DNA from: Aestuariimicrobium soli
GTDB taxonomy: Bacteria > Actinomycetota > Actinomycetes > Propionibacteriales > Propionibacteriaceae
Assembly (NCBI RefSeq): GCF_051192575.1
Contig: NZ_JBPJSQ010000002.1
Location: 1-64,000 of the forward strand
Direction: 5' to 3'
DNA: 64,000 bases
Every line of letters begins with the position of its first letter. The first letter of the stretch is position 1. This document shows, piece after piece, positions 53,380 to 62,276 of the stretch. The notes under the pieces are model-generated. The model had not been told where the DNA came from. It made no database searches and saw only the letters and a program-made list of their open reading frames with translations. The position numbers and the translations under genes were made by a program.

Positions 53380-54351
53380 GTGACCCCTGCACCGCTCATG
53401 GTTTTTGACACCGCGTCGCTGTACTTCCGCTCGTACTTCGGGCTGCCCAGCTCGATGACCGCGCCAGACGGCACCCAGGTGAACGCCGTGCGCGGGCTGA
53501 TGGACTCGCTGGCCAGGCTGATCGAGCAGTACCGGCCCTCAGCGATCGCCTGCGCCTGGGACAACGACTGGCGACCGACCTGGCGGGTCGACCTGGTGCC
53601 CACCTACAAGGCGCACCGGGTCGCGCCCGCTCGCCACTCCGACGTGATCGGGGCGGGCGGCGCCGGTGCGGTCAGCCGACAGGCCGAGGAGGCAGACGAG
53701 GCCCTGGCCGTGCAGGTACCCATCATTCGCGAGGTGCTGGCTGCCTTCGGCATCCCGGTGATCGGAGCGGACGATCACGAGGCCGACGACGTGCTCGGCT
53801 CGTTGGCCCGGCAGGCGGATCGACCGGTGCTGGTGGTGACCGGCGACCGCGACCTGTTCCAGTTGGCCACCACCGACCAGGACGAGCCGTACGTGCGCGT
53901 CATCTACGTCGGCAAGGGGGTGGCCAAGCATGACCTGGTCGACTCGGCGTGGGTGGAGGCCAAATACGGGGTGCGGGCCGACCAGTACGTCGACTTCGCG
54001 GTGTTGCGGGGAGACGCCTCCGACGGGCTGCCCGGTGTGGCTGGGATCGGGGAGAAGTCGGCCGCCCAGTTGATCGCCGCCTATGGGGGGTTGGACGACA
54101 TCGCCGCCGCGGCGAGCGACCCGAACTCAGCCATGTCGGCGGGCCTGCGCCGCAAGCTCGAGGGGGCCATCGATTACCTGGGGCCGGCGCAGGTGGTCGT
54201 GCAGGTGGTCACCGATCTGGAGCTCGACACCGCGGCGCTCGACCTGGAGCGGCTGCCGCGCGACGACGAGCGCCTGGCGGCGCTCACCGAGCGCTGGGGA
54301 TTGGGAACGTCGGCCGAGCGGCTCACCGCGGCACTGAGCCCGCGCTCGTAG
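53380..54351 (+). CDS. 5'-3' exonuclease (Taq/PolA N-terminal-like)
   Basis: 323 residues of the PIN/FEN-like fold: MVFDTASLYFRSYFG, ADDHEADDVLGSLA with clustered metal-binding acidic residues, VVTGDRDLFQL and the helix-3-turn motif LRGDASDGLPGVAGIGEKSAAQLI. Stand-alone 5' nuclease, as in many actinobacteria. The GTG at 53380 gives the standard start; ATG 53398 is an alternative. Confidence 0.9.
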   Translation: MTPAPLMVFDTASLYFRSYFGLPSSMTAPDGTQVNAVRGLMDSLARLIEQYRPSAIACAWDNDWRPTWRVDLVPTYKAHRVAPARHSDVIGAGGAGAVSRQAEEADEALAVQVPIIREVLAAFGIPVIGADDHEADDVLGSLARQADRPVLVVTGDRDLFQLATTDQDEPYVRVIYVGKGVAKHDLVDSAWVEAKYGVRADQYVDFAVLRGDASDGLPGVAGIGEKSAAQLIAAYGGLDDIAAAASDPNSAMSAGLRRKLEGAIDYLGPAQVVVQVVTDLELDTAALDLERLPRDDERLAALTERWGLGTSAERLTAALSPRS

Positions 54352-54695
54352 TCGGGCCAGCTCGTCGTCGATGAGGCGCTGCCAGGTTCGTACGACATCG
54401 GGGGGAGCCAGACCTGACGCCACCAACTCGTCGGTCGTCCTCGTTACTGACGAAGCGCAACTGACGGACCTCGATGCTAGGCGCAGATCAGCGTACAGCC
54501 GGCACGAGCGGTTCGAAGATGCCCACACGTCACCGGCAACCTGTGCGCCAGTCGGCATGTTGCCTGTGTCCCACAGGCCCTTGGGTCGCCGGCCGCGCTT
54601 GAGGAGACGCCGCTCCGTGCTGAGCCGAGACTGCTTGTGGTCATCGAGCTCGGGCACGACCACGCGGAGGATGTGGACCAGTACTCTTGCGGATG
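54352..54695. other. Region without a convincing gene
   Basis: Over 340 bases between the exonuclease and the next credible gene. A minus-strand frame opens at a TTG (54699) overlapping the stop of the 173-residue gene, and runs antisense into the exonuclease gene. Its early part (RLLKRGRRPKGLWDTGNMP) has no recognisable family. Lower GC than the flanks; I treat it as decayed or noncoding. Confidence 0.4.
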
Positions 54696-55217
54696 TCAAT
54701 CATGAGCCGATACGTAGACCGTGAGGCTCGGCCACGGGAGTCCCTCATCATCAAATTCCCGATTCACGAACAGGTCTTGGACAAAGACGCCAGCACCAAG
54801 CTGCCCGATCAATGCAGCCGCGTGCCGAAGCAAGCGGGCAACGACCCCCTTGTCGCAATCGCTCTCCGGAAGTGAGACGCCGAATTCAAGATAGGGATGG
54901 TAACCACTTTCAACGCGTACATCCAGGACGTCCAGCGAAATCTCCTCCATCGAAGGAAGGGTCGCCATGGGTGGCAATGGGGGAGCAAAATCATGAACTC
55001 TGCCATGCCGCCGCTCTTCGGGCCCGGCGTAGGCGACTAGCTGCGTGAGCAGAGCCTGGGACCTGTCCAGGCGGATCGCCCCGACGTCACGAATCCCTTT
55101 CTTGCTGAGGTACTTGCTGCACTCAATGAGAACCTGAGCCACCGAGCCACTGTTCGATCCAGTACTACCAAAACACAACCTCATGTAGTGGGGATATTGC
55201 GGTGAAGACGTCGCCAT
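54696..55217 (-). CDS. Unrecognised low-GC gene (173 aa)
   Basis: 173 residues with a strong AAGGAG site ten bases before the ATG at 55217. Third codon positions are distinctly less GC-rich than in neighbours, with AGC, ATA and AAA-type codons. Content: an N-terminal region with YMRLCFGSTGSNSG, an amphipathic middle and a C-terminal FVQDLFVNREFDDEGLPWPS. No signal peptide or membrane segment. Size and island position would fit an immunity-type or restriction-related protein, but I do not recognise it. Confidence 0.65.
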   Translation of the reverse strand: MATSSPQYPHYMRLCFGSTGSNSGSVAQVLIECSKYLSKKGIRDVGAIRLDRSQALLTQLVAYAGPEERRHGRVHDFAPPLPPMATLPSMEEISLDVLDVRVESGYHPYLEFGVSLPESDCDKGVVARLLRHAAALIGQLGAGVFVQDLFVNREFDDEGLPWPSLTVYVSAHD

Positions 55218-55830
55218 CTGTCGATACTCCTTGTCGTCATAGTCGGAAGTGGGGTCGATATGGACCCTTGGATCTTGCGCGCGTTACGGTTCACATTCGG
55301 GAAACCGCGCGCCTTCCTCCGCCGCGCACAACCACCGAGCAGCCGCACCCCAGGCCGCCGCCCACCAGAGCCTCACCGCGAACCAGGCGCACCCATGCCG
55401 CCTAGCAGTGCAGTTGCACTCGCCTTGCCCCAAATCTGGTCCCATACTCGACACTGAAGTCGGAACTGCCCGCCTGACGCAAGGTCGCCCAGTCGACGCT
55501 CGTCCCGACACTGGCATAGCTGCTGCAACGTCGCATGCCCAACTGCTGCCCGCCAACTCGATCCCCGACTCCCGGGCCCTGGCCACCATCTGCTCAGCCA
55601 ACCCCGTCAAATCCGGCCCGTCAGCCGCACCACTGCGTCATGGTCGCCCATGATCCGATTCTCCGATCCACCCAGACCCAGCCGGGCATCACACCGAGAA
55701 CCACTTACACAGAGCTCATGACAGACCCCTAGGCGACGGTTGCCCTGTTCGAGTTCCTTACTTTGCAGCCGAGGACCTGCGCGCCATCACGACCCACGTC
55801 CGGGGGAAAACAACCTCACCTCCGCAACAG
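55218..55830. other. IS-derived and decayed DNA
   Basis: About 600 bases holding the 5' end of an IS256-like element (55549-55731) and no intact gene. A short minus-strand frame near 55395-55545 (VDWATLRQAGSS and FSVEYGTRFGARRVQLHC pieces) looks like the end of some lost protein. Confidence 0.45.
55549..55731 (-). mobile_element. IS256-family remnant (left end and transposase 5' fragment)
   Basis: On the minus strand, 55651 begins MGDHDAVVRLTG, and after a one-base deletion near 55613 the reading resumes as LTGLAEQMVARARESGIELAG, which matches the N-terminus of IS256-type mutator transposases. After that the homology stops abruptly. The stretch 55701-55730, outward of the gene, contains CTTACACAGAGCTCATGACA, typical of IS256 inverted-repeat ends. 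Only the left end survives. Confidence 0.65.
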
Positions 55831-56145
55831 CTAGAAGCTGTTCAACATACACATGAAGAATTGAATCACGAAAGCGGCGACGGGAAGAACAACATGAAGA
55901 AGTCCAACCCGCTTGGGGGAACAAAGAGGGATGAACACGACAGGAGCCAGACAAATACCAAGCGACATCTGCTTGAAGGTCACCGCAGAGGGAGATGCCC
56001 CGACCGCAGCGGCGCCGTACAGTTTTGTGCCAAGATATAGTCCACTCCAAAATGCGCCTGGTAGCGCCACGAGAAAGCCCATTGCCCTGCCATCAATCGA
56101 CCGAGGGCGTTCGCCACCGTCACTATCCACACGTGAGCGTTTCAA
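55831..56145 (-). CDS. Unrecognised small membrane protein (104 aa)
   Basis: 104 residues from a TTG at 56145, with AGGAGG 6 bases upstream, a strong and well-spaced site. Three hydrophobic segments: GFLVALPGAFWSGLYLG, SLGICLAPVVFIPLC and VGLLHVVLPVAAFVIQFFM. Low GC in the third position. No family recognised. Lies in the same low-GC island as 54696-55217. Confidence 0.6.
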   Translation of the reverse strand: MKRSRVDSDGGERPRSIDGRAMGFLVALPGAFWSGLYLGTKLYGAAAVGASPSAVTFKQMSLGICLAPVVFIPLCSPKRVGLLHVVLPVAAFVIQFFMCMLNSF

Positions 56146-56268
56146 ATCTTCCTCCTAAGGTTCCAGGCAAGCGCTCGCCACATACTTGCCGCAATAAGCC
56201 GATTATTGAATGCACAAATACGATTCCGGTCGCACGGATTGACATCAGGCCCTTTCCTGCAGGGGTTG

Positions 56269-56880
56269 CTAGGCCTCGTGCCAGTGCTGCGAGTGCAGCA
56301 CGTAGATCGCCGCCCCCGCCGTCAGATTGGGGCGAAGCCTCGAGAACCGTGAGGTCCGCGCATCCTCAGCCAACGGCACCTGCCGCTCCACCACCAGATC
56401 GAGCCGATCGAACAACAGCTCCAGCTCGTAGAGCGATGACATCCGCAGGTTGGGAGTGTCGTACCAGTGGTAGGGCAGGTCCTTGTTGACGGGCATGCGG
56501 CCGGTGAGCAGCCGCAGCCGGTGACGCCACAGCCCAAAGTTGGGCATCGAGACCACCAACCGATGCCCGATCCGGGCCATCTGACGCAGCAGTTGTTCGG
56601 GCTGGTGCACCGTCTGCAGGGTGCGCGAGAGCACCACCACGTCGTAGGAGGCGTCGGCAAACTCCCCCAGCTGGCTGTCGAGGTCGAGCTCGATGACGGG
56701 CACACGGATGCCGATGGCGGCAATCACGGCCTGGGGGTCCTTCTCGACGCCCGTGCCGCGGCAGCCCCTCGTCCGGAACAAATGCGACAACAAGGCACCG
56801 TCACCGCAGCCCAGGTCGAGCACCCGCGATCCCTCGGGAACCAGCCCGGCCAGCAGTTCAAGGTCGGCGCGCAACACCAT
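56269..56880 (-). CDS. metW: MetW-like methyltransferase-fold protein
   Basis: 203 residues. The SAM-binding-type motif SRVLDLGCGDGALLSHL is followed by IELDLDSQLGEFADASYDVVVLSRTLQTVHQPEQLL, the MetW pattern. It pairs with MetX in methionine biosynthesis. Its start overlaps the metX stop by one base (TGATG), so the two are translated together. Confidence 0.9.
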   Translation of the reverse strand: MVLRADLELLAGLVPEGSRVLDLGCGDGALLSHLFRTRGCRGTGVEKDPQAVIAAIGIRVPVIELDLDSQLGEFADASYDVVVLSRTLQTVHQPEQLLRQMARIGHRLVVSMPNFGLWRHRLRLLTGRMPVNKDLPYHWYDTPNLRMSSLYELELLFDRLDLVVERQVPLAEDARTSRFSRLRPNLTAGAAIYVLHSQHWHEA

Positions 56881-58016
56881 CAGCCCGCCTCCACGAATGC
56901 GCGAATCGTCGGGTGGTAGGTGGGCACGTCGAGCAGGAAGGAGTCGTGGCCCCAGGTCGAGGTGATGTCGCGGAAACTGACTGGCAGCCCGGCCTGCTCG
57001 AGCACCCGGACGATGCGCCGGCTGTGCTCGGTCGAGAATCGCCAGTCGGAATCGAAGCTGACCACCAGGAAGTCCACCGGGTCGGCCAACAGGGCCTGCA
57101 GGGCGTCGGGGTCGGCGAACGGGTCGAAGTAGTCCATCACTCGGGTCAGGTAGAGGTAGCTCAGCGCATCGAACCTCGACAGGAACGCCTCCCCCTGGTG
57201 ATCGAGGTACGACTCCACGGCGAAGTCGATGCCGAAACCAGGGGCGGGCTCGGCGGCCTGGGGGTTGCGCCCGAACTTGGCCTGGAACGCCTCCTCGGAA
57301 AGGTAGGTGATGTGCGCCATCATGCGCGCGATCGCCAGCCCGACGTCGGGGTTGGTGCCCTCCCGGGCGAACTGGCCGCCGTGGAAGAACTCGTCGCGCA
57401 TGATCGCCTGCCGTCCCACCGCCGAGAAGGCGATGTTCTGGGCGGTCAGGCGGCTCGAGGCGGCGATCACCACGGCGCGCTCAAGAGTCTGCGGCGCCTG
57501 CAGCGACCACTGCACGGCCTGCATGCCGCCCAACGACCCACCGATGACGGCGTGGAACCGCTCGATGCCCAGATGCTGCGCCAGAGCCAGGTGCACGGTG
57601 ACGAAGTCGCTCATCTGCAGCAGCGGGAAGTCGAGCCCGTAGGCCTGCCCGGTGGCCGGGTTGGTGGAACTGGGGCCGGTGGTGCCCTGGCAGCCGCCCA
57701 GCAGGTTGGAACAGACCACGAACCAGCGGTCGGTGTCGAGGGCACGGCCCGGGCCGATCAGGTTGTCCCACCACCCGGGCCGCTTGTCGCCGGGGTGCCA
57801 GCCCGCCGCGTGGGCGTCACCGGTGAGGGCGTGGCAGATGTAGATGGCGTTGTCACGATCGTCGTTGAGGGTGCCGTAGGTCTCGTAGGCGACATCGACG
57901 GGGTCGAGGGTTCGTCCGCTGGCCAGAACCAGGGGATGCTCGGCGTCGAACAGTCGCACGTTGCCGGTCGTCACCTCACCCACCCCGGCCTCGGAGGACC
58001 CCACGCCTGCGCTCAT
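56880..58016 (-). CDS. metX: Homoserine O-acyltransferase MetX
   Basis: 378 residues, alpha/beta hydrolase fold. N-terminal strand block VAYETYGTLNDDRDNAIYICHALTGDAHAAG and nucleophile elbow GGSLGGMQ (S161); the Asp-His end is STWGHDSFLLD. Transfers an acyl group (acetyl by default; succinyl is known in some MetX) to homoserine as the first committed step to methionine. ATG at 58016. Coupled to metW. Confidence 0.9.
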   Translation of the reverse strand: MSAGVGSSEAGVGEVTTGNVRLFDAEHPLVLASGRTLDPVDVAYETYGTLNDDRDNAIYICHALTGDAHAAGWHPGDKRPGWWDNLIGPGRALDTDRWFVVCSNLLGGCQGTTGPSSTNPATGQAYGLDFPLLQMSDFVTVHLALAQHLGIERFHAVIGGSLGGMQAVQWSLQAPQTLERAVVIAASSRLTAQNIAFSAVGRQAIMRDEFFHGGQFAREGTNPDVGLAIARMMAHITYLSEEAFQAKFGRNPQAAEPAPGFGIDFAVESYLDHQGEAFLSRFDALSYLYLTRVMDYFDPFADPDALQALLADPVDFLVVSFDSDWRFSTEHSRRIVRVLEQAGLPVSFRDITSTWGHDSFLLDVPTYHPTIRAFVEAG

Positions 58017-58059
58017 GCGCCCCAGTCTCTCGCACTCGGACGACGCCGACGCACCTCGC

Positions 58060-58545
58060 TCAGTGGGCGACGTTGACGGGGGTGGCCGAGAGCACCTCGG
58101 TCAGCACGCTCGGAGCGATCCGCACGAGGAACCCGCGTCGTCCGCCGTTGATGGCGATCTGGTCGAGGTCGAGCACCGACGCCTCGACGAAGACGGGCAG
58201 CGGCTTGCGCACGCCGAAGGGTGACGTGCCCCCGACGAGGTAACCGGTGTGGCGCTGGGCCACGGCGGGGGTGCACACTGTCACGCTGCGCACGCCGAGC
58301 TCGCGGGCCAACTGCTTGGTCGCGACTTCACGGTCGCCGTGCATCAACACCACCAGCGGCTGGGCGTCCTCGTCCTGCATCACGAGGGTCTTGATGACGG
58401 CATGCTCGTCGAGCCCGAGTTGCCTGGCCGATTCGGCCGTGCCACCGCGATCGACGTAGGTGTAGGTGAGGGGGTCGAAGGGCACCCCGGCCCTGCGCAG
58501 CACGGTGGTGGCCGGGGTCTCTGACGCGTGAGCTCGCCTACCCAT
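58060..58545 (-). CDS. ybaK: YbaK/EbsC-family Cys-tRNA(Pro) deacylase
   Basis: 161 residues. YbaK pattern: ESARQLGLDEHAVIKTLVMQ (with the conserved Lys), VTKQLAREL-like VATKQLARELGVRSV, and the pocket GYLVGGTSPFGVRKPLPVFV. Hydrolyses mischarged Cys-tRNA(Pro). Full length. Begins 43 bases upstream of metX on the same strand and could be an operon leader gene. Confidence 0.9.
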   Translation of the reverse strand: MGRRAHASETPATTVLRRAGVPFDPLTYTYVDRGGTAESARQLGLDEHAVIKTLVMQDEDAQPLVVLMHGDREVATKQLARELGVRSVTVCTPAVAQRHTGYLVGGTSPFGVRKPLPVFVEASVLDLDQIAINGGRRGFLVRIAPSVLTEVLSATPVNVAH

Positions 58546-58567
58546 GGATCGACGCTAATCGATCGAT

Positions 58568-58598
58568 GGGTTCACCACGCCGGTTCGGCCGCGAACCC
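58568..58598 (-). terminator. Hairpin, probable terminator downstream of the GMC gene
   Basis: GGGTTC (58568-58573) pairs with GAACCC (58593-58598), with an inner GCCG/CGGC stem (58579-58582/58586-58589). The structure begins two bases past the GMC oxidoreductase stop (58600) on its transcript. No U tract, as is usual in high-GC actinobacteria. Confidence 0.5.
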
Positions 58599-58599
58599 G

Positions 58600-60582
58600 T
58601 CAGTGGGCCATCAGCAGGCTGGCGGTGCGCCAGCCCAGCGCCAGCCCCGTCAGCACGGGATTCACGGCGCCGTTGGTGACATGCACCGAGGTGTCGGCGA
58701 TGGCCAGGTTGTCGTGCCCCCACACCCTGCCCTCGGGATTCACGACGGACGAGGCCGGGTCGTCCCCCATCCGACAGGTACCGGCCTGGTGCTGCCCCAC
58801 CGAGGGTCCGGCGGCCGCTCGGGCCGCCGCGGCGTGGCCGCCCGCGACTCCGGTGCCCCCCGACCGCAGGGGATGCACCTCGCGGCACCCCGCCGCCTCG
58901 AGCCACTCGACGGCTCGGTCGAGCATGAAGTCGGCAGTGCGCTGGTCTTCGGGGTGGAGCGCGCCGCTCAACCGTGCCACCGGAAGGCCCAGCGAGTCGG
59001 TCACGTCGTCGGCCAGCCGCACACGGGCGTCGGCCGTGGTCACCTCCTGGATCGGCCCGAAGATCATGATGTGTCGGCGGAAGTGGCGCACGAGGCCCTC
59101 GTGCACGCCCGCGCCGTGAGCGGGCAGCACCCCCGCCCGCTGCAACACCCCGAGGGTGAACTGCGGCAGCGGCACGAAGTCGTTGGCAAGCATGCCGCCG
59201 CCCACGATGCCGGGATTGCCGTGGCGGAACCCTGACACGGCCACGGTGGGCCCCGGGCCGAGCCCTTCCTGGATGATGTCGTCGGTGAGCCCCACCGCTC
59301 CGGGGTACACATGGGCCTGGAGGTGTCGACCGACCTGGTCGGTGCCGTTGCCGAGGCCGGTGGGCTCCCCCTCGTGGGCGCTCAACAACAGCAGGCGTGC
59401 CGATTCGACCGCCCCTGCCGCGAGCACCACGCGACCCGCGCGCACGTGGCGACGGGCACCGGTGGCGACGTCGACCAGGTCGACACCGTCGACGGTGCTG
59501 GCCGCGCCACCGGTGGTGGCGGTGGTGATGCGGGCTGCGCGCGCACCGGTGACGAACGTGCAGTTGCCGGTCGCGAGCGCGATCGGCAGGGCCGTGTTGT
59601 GGGTGCCGTTCTTCGCCTCCGCCCGGCAGGGGAAGCCGACACACGCCCCGCAACTGCGGCAGGCGGGTCGTCCGGCGCGGGCCACCGAATTGATCAGCAA
59701 CGGCACCCGGTTCGTCGACCACCCCAGGCGGTGTGCGGCCGCGGCCATCACCTCACCCGAGCGGTTCATCGGAACCGGCGGCATCGGGTACGGCTCGTCG
59801 GTGCCGGCGAACGGGTTGCCCTCACGGGAGCCGCTCACGCCGAGCTCGTGCTCGACCTTGAGGTACCAGGGCGCCAGGTCGTCCGCGGTGATCGGCCAAT
59901 CGGCGAGCGCACTGCCCTCGGGCGTGCCGTAGGTCGAGGCCATGCGGAAATCTTCGGCGCTGAACCGCCACGCCTGGGCACCGAAGACGCGGGTGCCGCC
60001 GCCCACGGTGAACGCGTTGTTGCTCCATCGACCTTCGGTGGCGGCGACGGCTACCGGTGGCTCGCCGACCACACGCGGGTTGCCGGCCAACACCGGGCCG
60101 GCGGGCGTCTCGAGCCCCGACACGAACCGCTGATTGCGCAGCGCATCGGGGCGGGTGCGGTCGGCGGGCAACCAGTGCCCGCCCTCGACGAGGAGCACCC
60201 GCGCCCCCGCCTCGGCCGCGACCCGGGCGGCCACCGAGCCGATGCCCGACCCGATCACCACCACGTCGTAGGAGTCGCGCACGCGATCGAAACCGGTGGT
60301 CACGGGCCCGGCCAGGTCGACATCGGGCCAGCCCTGCCCGTCGGCCGGCTCGGTCGTGTAGCCCACCTCGCGCCAACTGGCCACCTCGCCCGCGGGCAAC
60401 TGCCGGGGGTTGCCGTAGCGCGCCTGTTCCGCCAGCGCGACCGCCTCGGCGATCGAGCCCGAACCGGCGGCCGCGAGCCGGTCGGGTTGGTCGACAGCCC
60501 ACGCGTCGGCCACGGCCGTGACGTCGAGGGGATCCACCCCGGGCGTGAGGGGTTCGACAATGGCGAACAGGGGGTCGGTCAT
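58600..60582 (-). CDS. GMC-family flavin oxidoreductase with a cysteine cluster
   Basis: 660 residues. An N-terminal ~100-residue helical extension precedes the FAD-binding DVVVIGSGIGSVAARV. The middle carries ACRSCGACVGFPCRAEAKNG, a four-cysteine cluster as in GMC enzymes of the gluconate-dehydrogenase/cholesterol-oxidase type. The C-terminal HQAGTCRMGDDPASSVVNPEGRVWG is the GMC signature with its catalytic-site His/Asn region. The start at 60582 is chosen by homology to the family N-terminus. Substrate unknown, probably a polyol or steroid-like alcohol. Confidence 0.85.
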   Translation of the reverse strand: MTDPLFAIVEPLTPGVDPLDVTAVADAWAVDQPDRLAAAGSGSIAEAVALAEQARYGNPRQLPAGEVASWREVGYTTEPADGQGWPDVDLAGPVTTGFDRVRDSYDVVVIGSGIGSVAARVAAEAGARVLLVEGGHWLPADRTRPDALRNQRFVSGLETPAGPVLAGNPRVVGEPPVAVAATEGRWSNNAFTVGGGTRVFGAQAWRFSAEDFRMASTYGTPEGSALADWPITADDLAPWYLKVEHELGVSGSREGNPFAGTDEPYPMPPVPMNRSGEVMAAAAHRLGWSTNRVPLLINSVARAGRPACRSCGACVGFPCRAEAKNGTHNTALPIALATGNCTFVTGARAARITTATTGGAASTVDGVDLVDVATGARRHVRAGRVVLAAGAVESARLLLLSAHEGEPTGLGNGTDQVGRHLQAHVYPGAVGLTDDIIQEGLGPGPTVAVSGFRHGNPGIVGGGMLANDFVPLPQFTLGVLQRAGVLPAHGAGVHEGLVRHFRRHIMIFGPIQEVTTADARVRLADDVTDSLGLPVARLSGALHPEDQRTADFMLDRAVEWLEAAGCREVHPLRSGGTGVAGGHAAAARAAAGPSVGQHQAGTCRMGDDPASSVVNPEGRVWGHDNLAIADTSVHVTNGAVNPVLTGLALGWRTASLLMAH

Positions 60583-60666
60583 GGTGGTGAGTCTTCCATC
60601 CGGACACATCTTGGCACGTGCTAACTCTGCGGGTAGCCTACTCGCACATCAGCCCGAGGAGGCCCC

Positions 60667-61752
60667 ATGTCGTGCGACCTGCCCGACCCGTTGATCAACG
60701 ACCTGTTCACCGCCGACGCACCCCCGGAACACGCCACCGACGCCGGGGAACCCGCCCTGCGCTGGGGAGTGCTCGGGCCCGGGTGGGTGGCCGGCATCTT
60801 CGTCGGCGCCATGAGGGCGCACACCCGGCAGGTGCCCGTCGCCGTGGGCTCCCGTTCTCTCGCGCGGGCCCGCTCGTTCGCGGACGAGCACGGCATCGAG
60901 CGTGCCCACGGGTCGTACGAGCAACTGCTGGCCGACCCCGGCGTCGACGTCGTCTACATCGCCACCCCGCAGAGCGAGCACCTGACCCAGGGCCTGGCAG
61001 CCATCGCGGCGGGCAAGCACGTGGTGATCGAGAAGCCATTCACCTGCACCGGGGACGAGGCCCGTCGCCTGGTCGAGGCGGCGCGGTCGTCCGGGGTGTT
61101 CGTGGCCGAGGCCATGTGGGCGCGCTACCTGCCACAGGCCACCCTCATCAGGCGGGTGCTGGCCGAGGGGGCCCTGGGCGACCTGCACTCCGTCGTGGCC
61201 GACCACGGTCAGTCGATCCCGTTCACGCCCGAGCATCGGCTGTACCAGCCCGAACTGGGGGGCGGTGCGCTGCTCGATCTGGGCATCTACCCGGTGCAAC
61301 TGGTCTCGCAGGTGTTCGGCAGGCCCTCGTCGATCACCGCCGTGGGCCGGGTCGCGCACGGTGTCGACACCGCGGCCACCGTGGTGCTCGACCACGACAC
61401 CGCCCTGGCCGCGTCGACCGTGACCACGGGCATCACCTCGCCCACGCCGAACCGCGCCGCGATCATCGGCACCGTGGCCCGACTGGAGTTCGACGGCCCC
61501 TTCTACAACCCGACCACCCTGCGCGTCATCGCCGCCGAGTACGGACGAGGGGTGCTCGCCGAGTGGAGCGACACCACCGGACGCCCCGGCATGCAAGGGC
61601 TGTCGTGGCAACAGACCGCCTTCGCGCGGTTCATCGGCGACGGGCGCACCGAGTCGCCCCATCACGGTCTGGACGAGACCGTCGCCATCATCGACACCCT
61701 CGACGAGGCCCGTCGCCAGGTGCTGGCCGCGGGGAAGGAGAACGACCAATGA
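60667..61752 (+). CDS. Gfo/Idh/MocA-family oxidoreductase
   Basis: 361 residues. About 30 residues precede the Rossmann strand (LRWGVLGPGWVAGIFVG). EKP in HVVIEKPFTCTG is the family's conserved cofactor-site motif, and GGGALLDLGIYPVQLVSQV matches the C-terminal signature. Resembles the dihydrodiol-dehydrogenase/glucose-fructose-oxidoreductase branch. GAGGAGG precedes the ATG. Overlaps the next gene by ATGA. Confidence 0.9.
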   Translation: MSCDLPDPLINDLFTADAPPEHATDAGEPALRWGVLGPGWVAGIFVGAMRAHTRQVPVAVGSRSLARARSFADEHGIERAHGSYEQLLADPGVDVVYIATPQSEHLTQGLAAIAAGKHVVIEKPFTCTGDEARRLVEAARSSGVFVAEAMWARYLPQATLIRRVLAEGALGDLHSVVADHGQSIPFTPEHRLYQPELGGGALLDLGIYPVQLVSQVFGRPSSITAVGRVAHGVDTAATVVLDHDTALAASTVTTGITSPTPNRAAIIGTVARLEFDGPFYNPTTLRVIAAEYGRGVLAEWSDTTGRPGMQGLSWQQTAFARFIGDGRTESPHHGLDETVAIIDTLDEARRQVLAAGKENDQ

Positions 61753-62276
61753 GCGAACACGACGCCGACCGGCTGGCCGAGCTCGAGGCCCAGGAGGCAC
61801 TCGAACTGCTGCACTTCGACCAGTCCGACGCCTGGGAGTTGGGCCGACTGGTCACCGAACGTGCCCTGGCCGAGGGCCTGACCGTCCTGATCGACATTCG
61901 CCGCCCGAACCTCGTGCTGTTCCGGGCGGCCCTGCCGGGCACCAGGCCCGACCAGGAGGTCTGGGCGGAGCGCAAGGCCAGGGTGACGCTTCGCCTCGAA
62001 TGCTCCAGCGCGCTCGCGGGGGCACGCTTCAAGGCCTGGGGCGTCAATCCCACCGAGATCGGCTGGCTCGACCACAGCTACGCCCCGGGCGGCGGCTCGT
62101 TCCCCATCCGTGTGACCGGGGTGGGAGTGGTGGCCGCCATCACGGGATCGGGGCTCACCTCGGACGAGGACCACGATCTCGTCCGTTGGGGTGTTGCCGA
62201 GCTGCGGGCCCGGCAGGTGTCGGCGCGCGACTCAGCCACCCACCCCGTTCACCCGAGGTCAGCGGAGCAGGACTGA
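61749..62276 (+). CDS. UPF0303/HbpS-like protein
   Basis: 175 residues. The pattern LGRLVTERALAEGLTVLIDIRRPNLVLFRAALPGTRPDQEVWAERK and GGSFPIRVTGVGVVAAITGSGL matches UPF0303, related to heme-binding HbpS. Coupled to the oxidoreductase gene by ATGA. Usually of unknown function, and often next to Gfo/Idh/MocA genes. 3' end overlaps the HAD gene by 18 bases. Confidence 0.8.
   Translation: MSEHDADRLAELEAQEALELLHFDQSDAWELGRLVTERALAEGLTVLIDIRRPNLVLFRAALPGTRPDQEVWAERKARVTLRLECSSALAGARFKAWGVNPTEIGWLDHSYAPGGGSFPIRVTGVGVVAAITGSGLTSDEDHDLVRWGVAELRARQVSARDSATHPVHPRSAEQD

Noticed and set aside
54127..54699. 190-codon minus-strand frame
   Set aside because: Its 3' half is antisense to the exonuclease gene and its 5' half has no family features; at best a remnant.
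55249..55653. 134-codon plus-strand frame
   Set aside because: Antisense to the IS256 remnant with low-complexity content.
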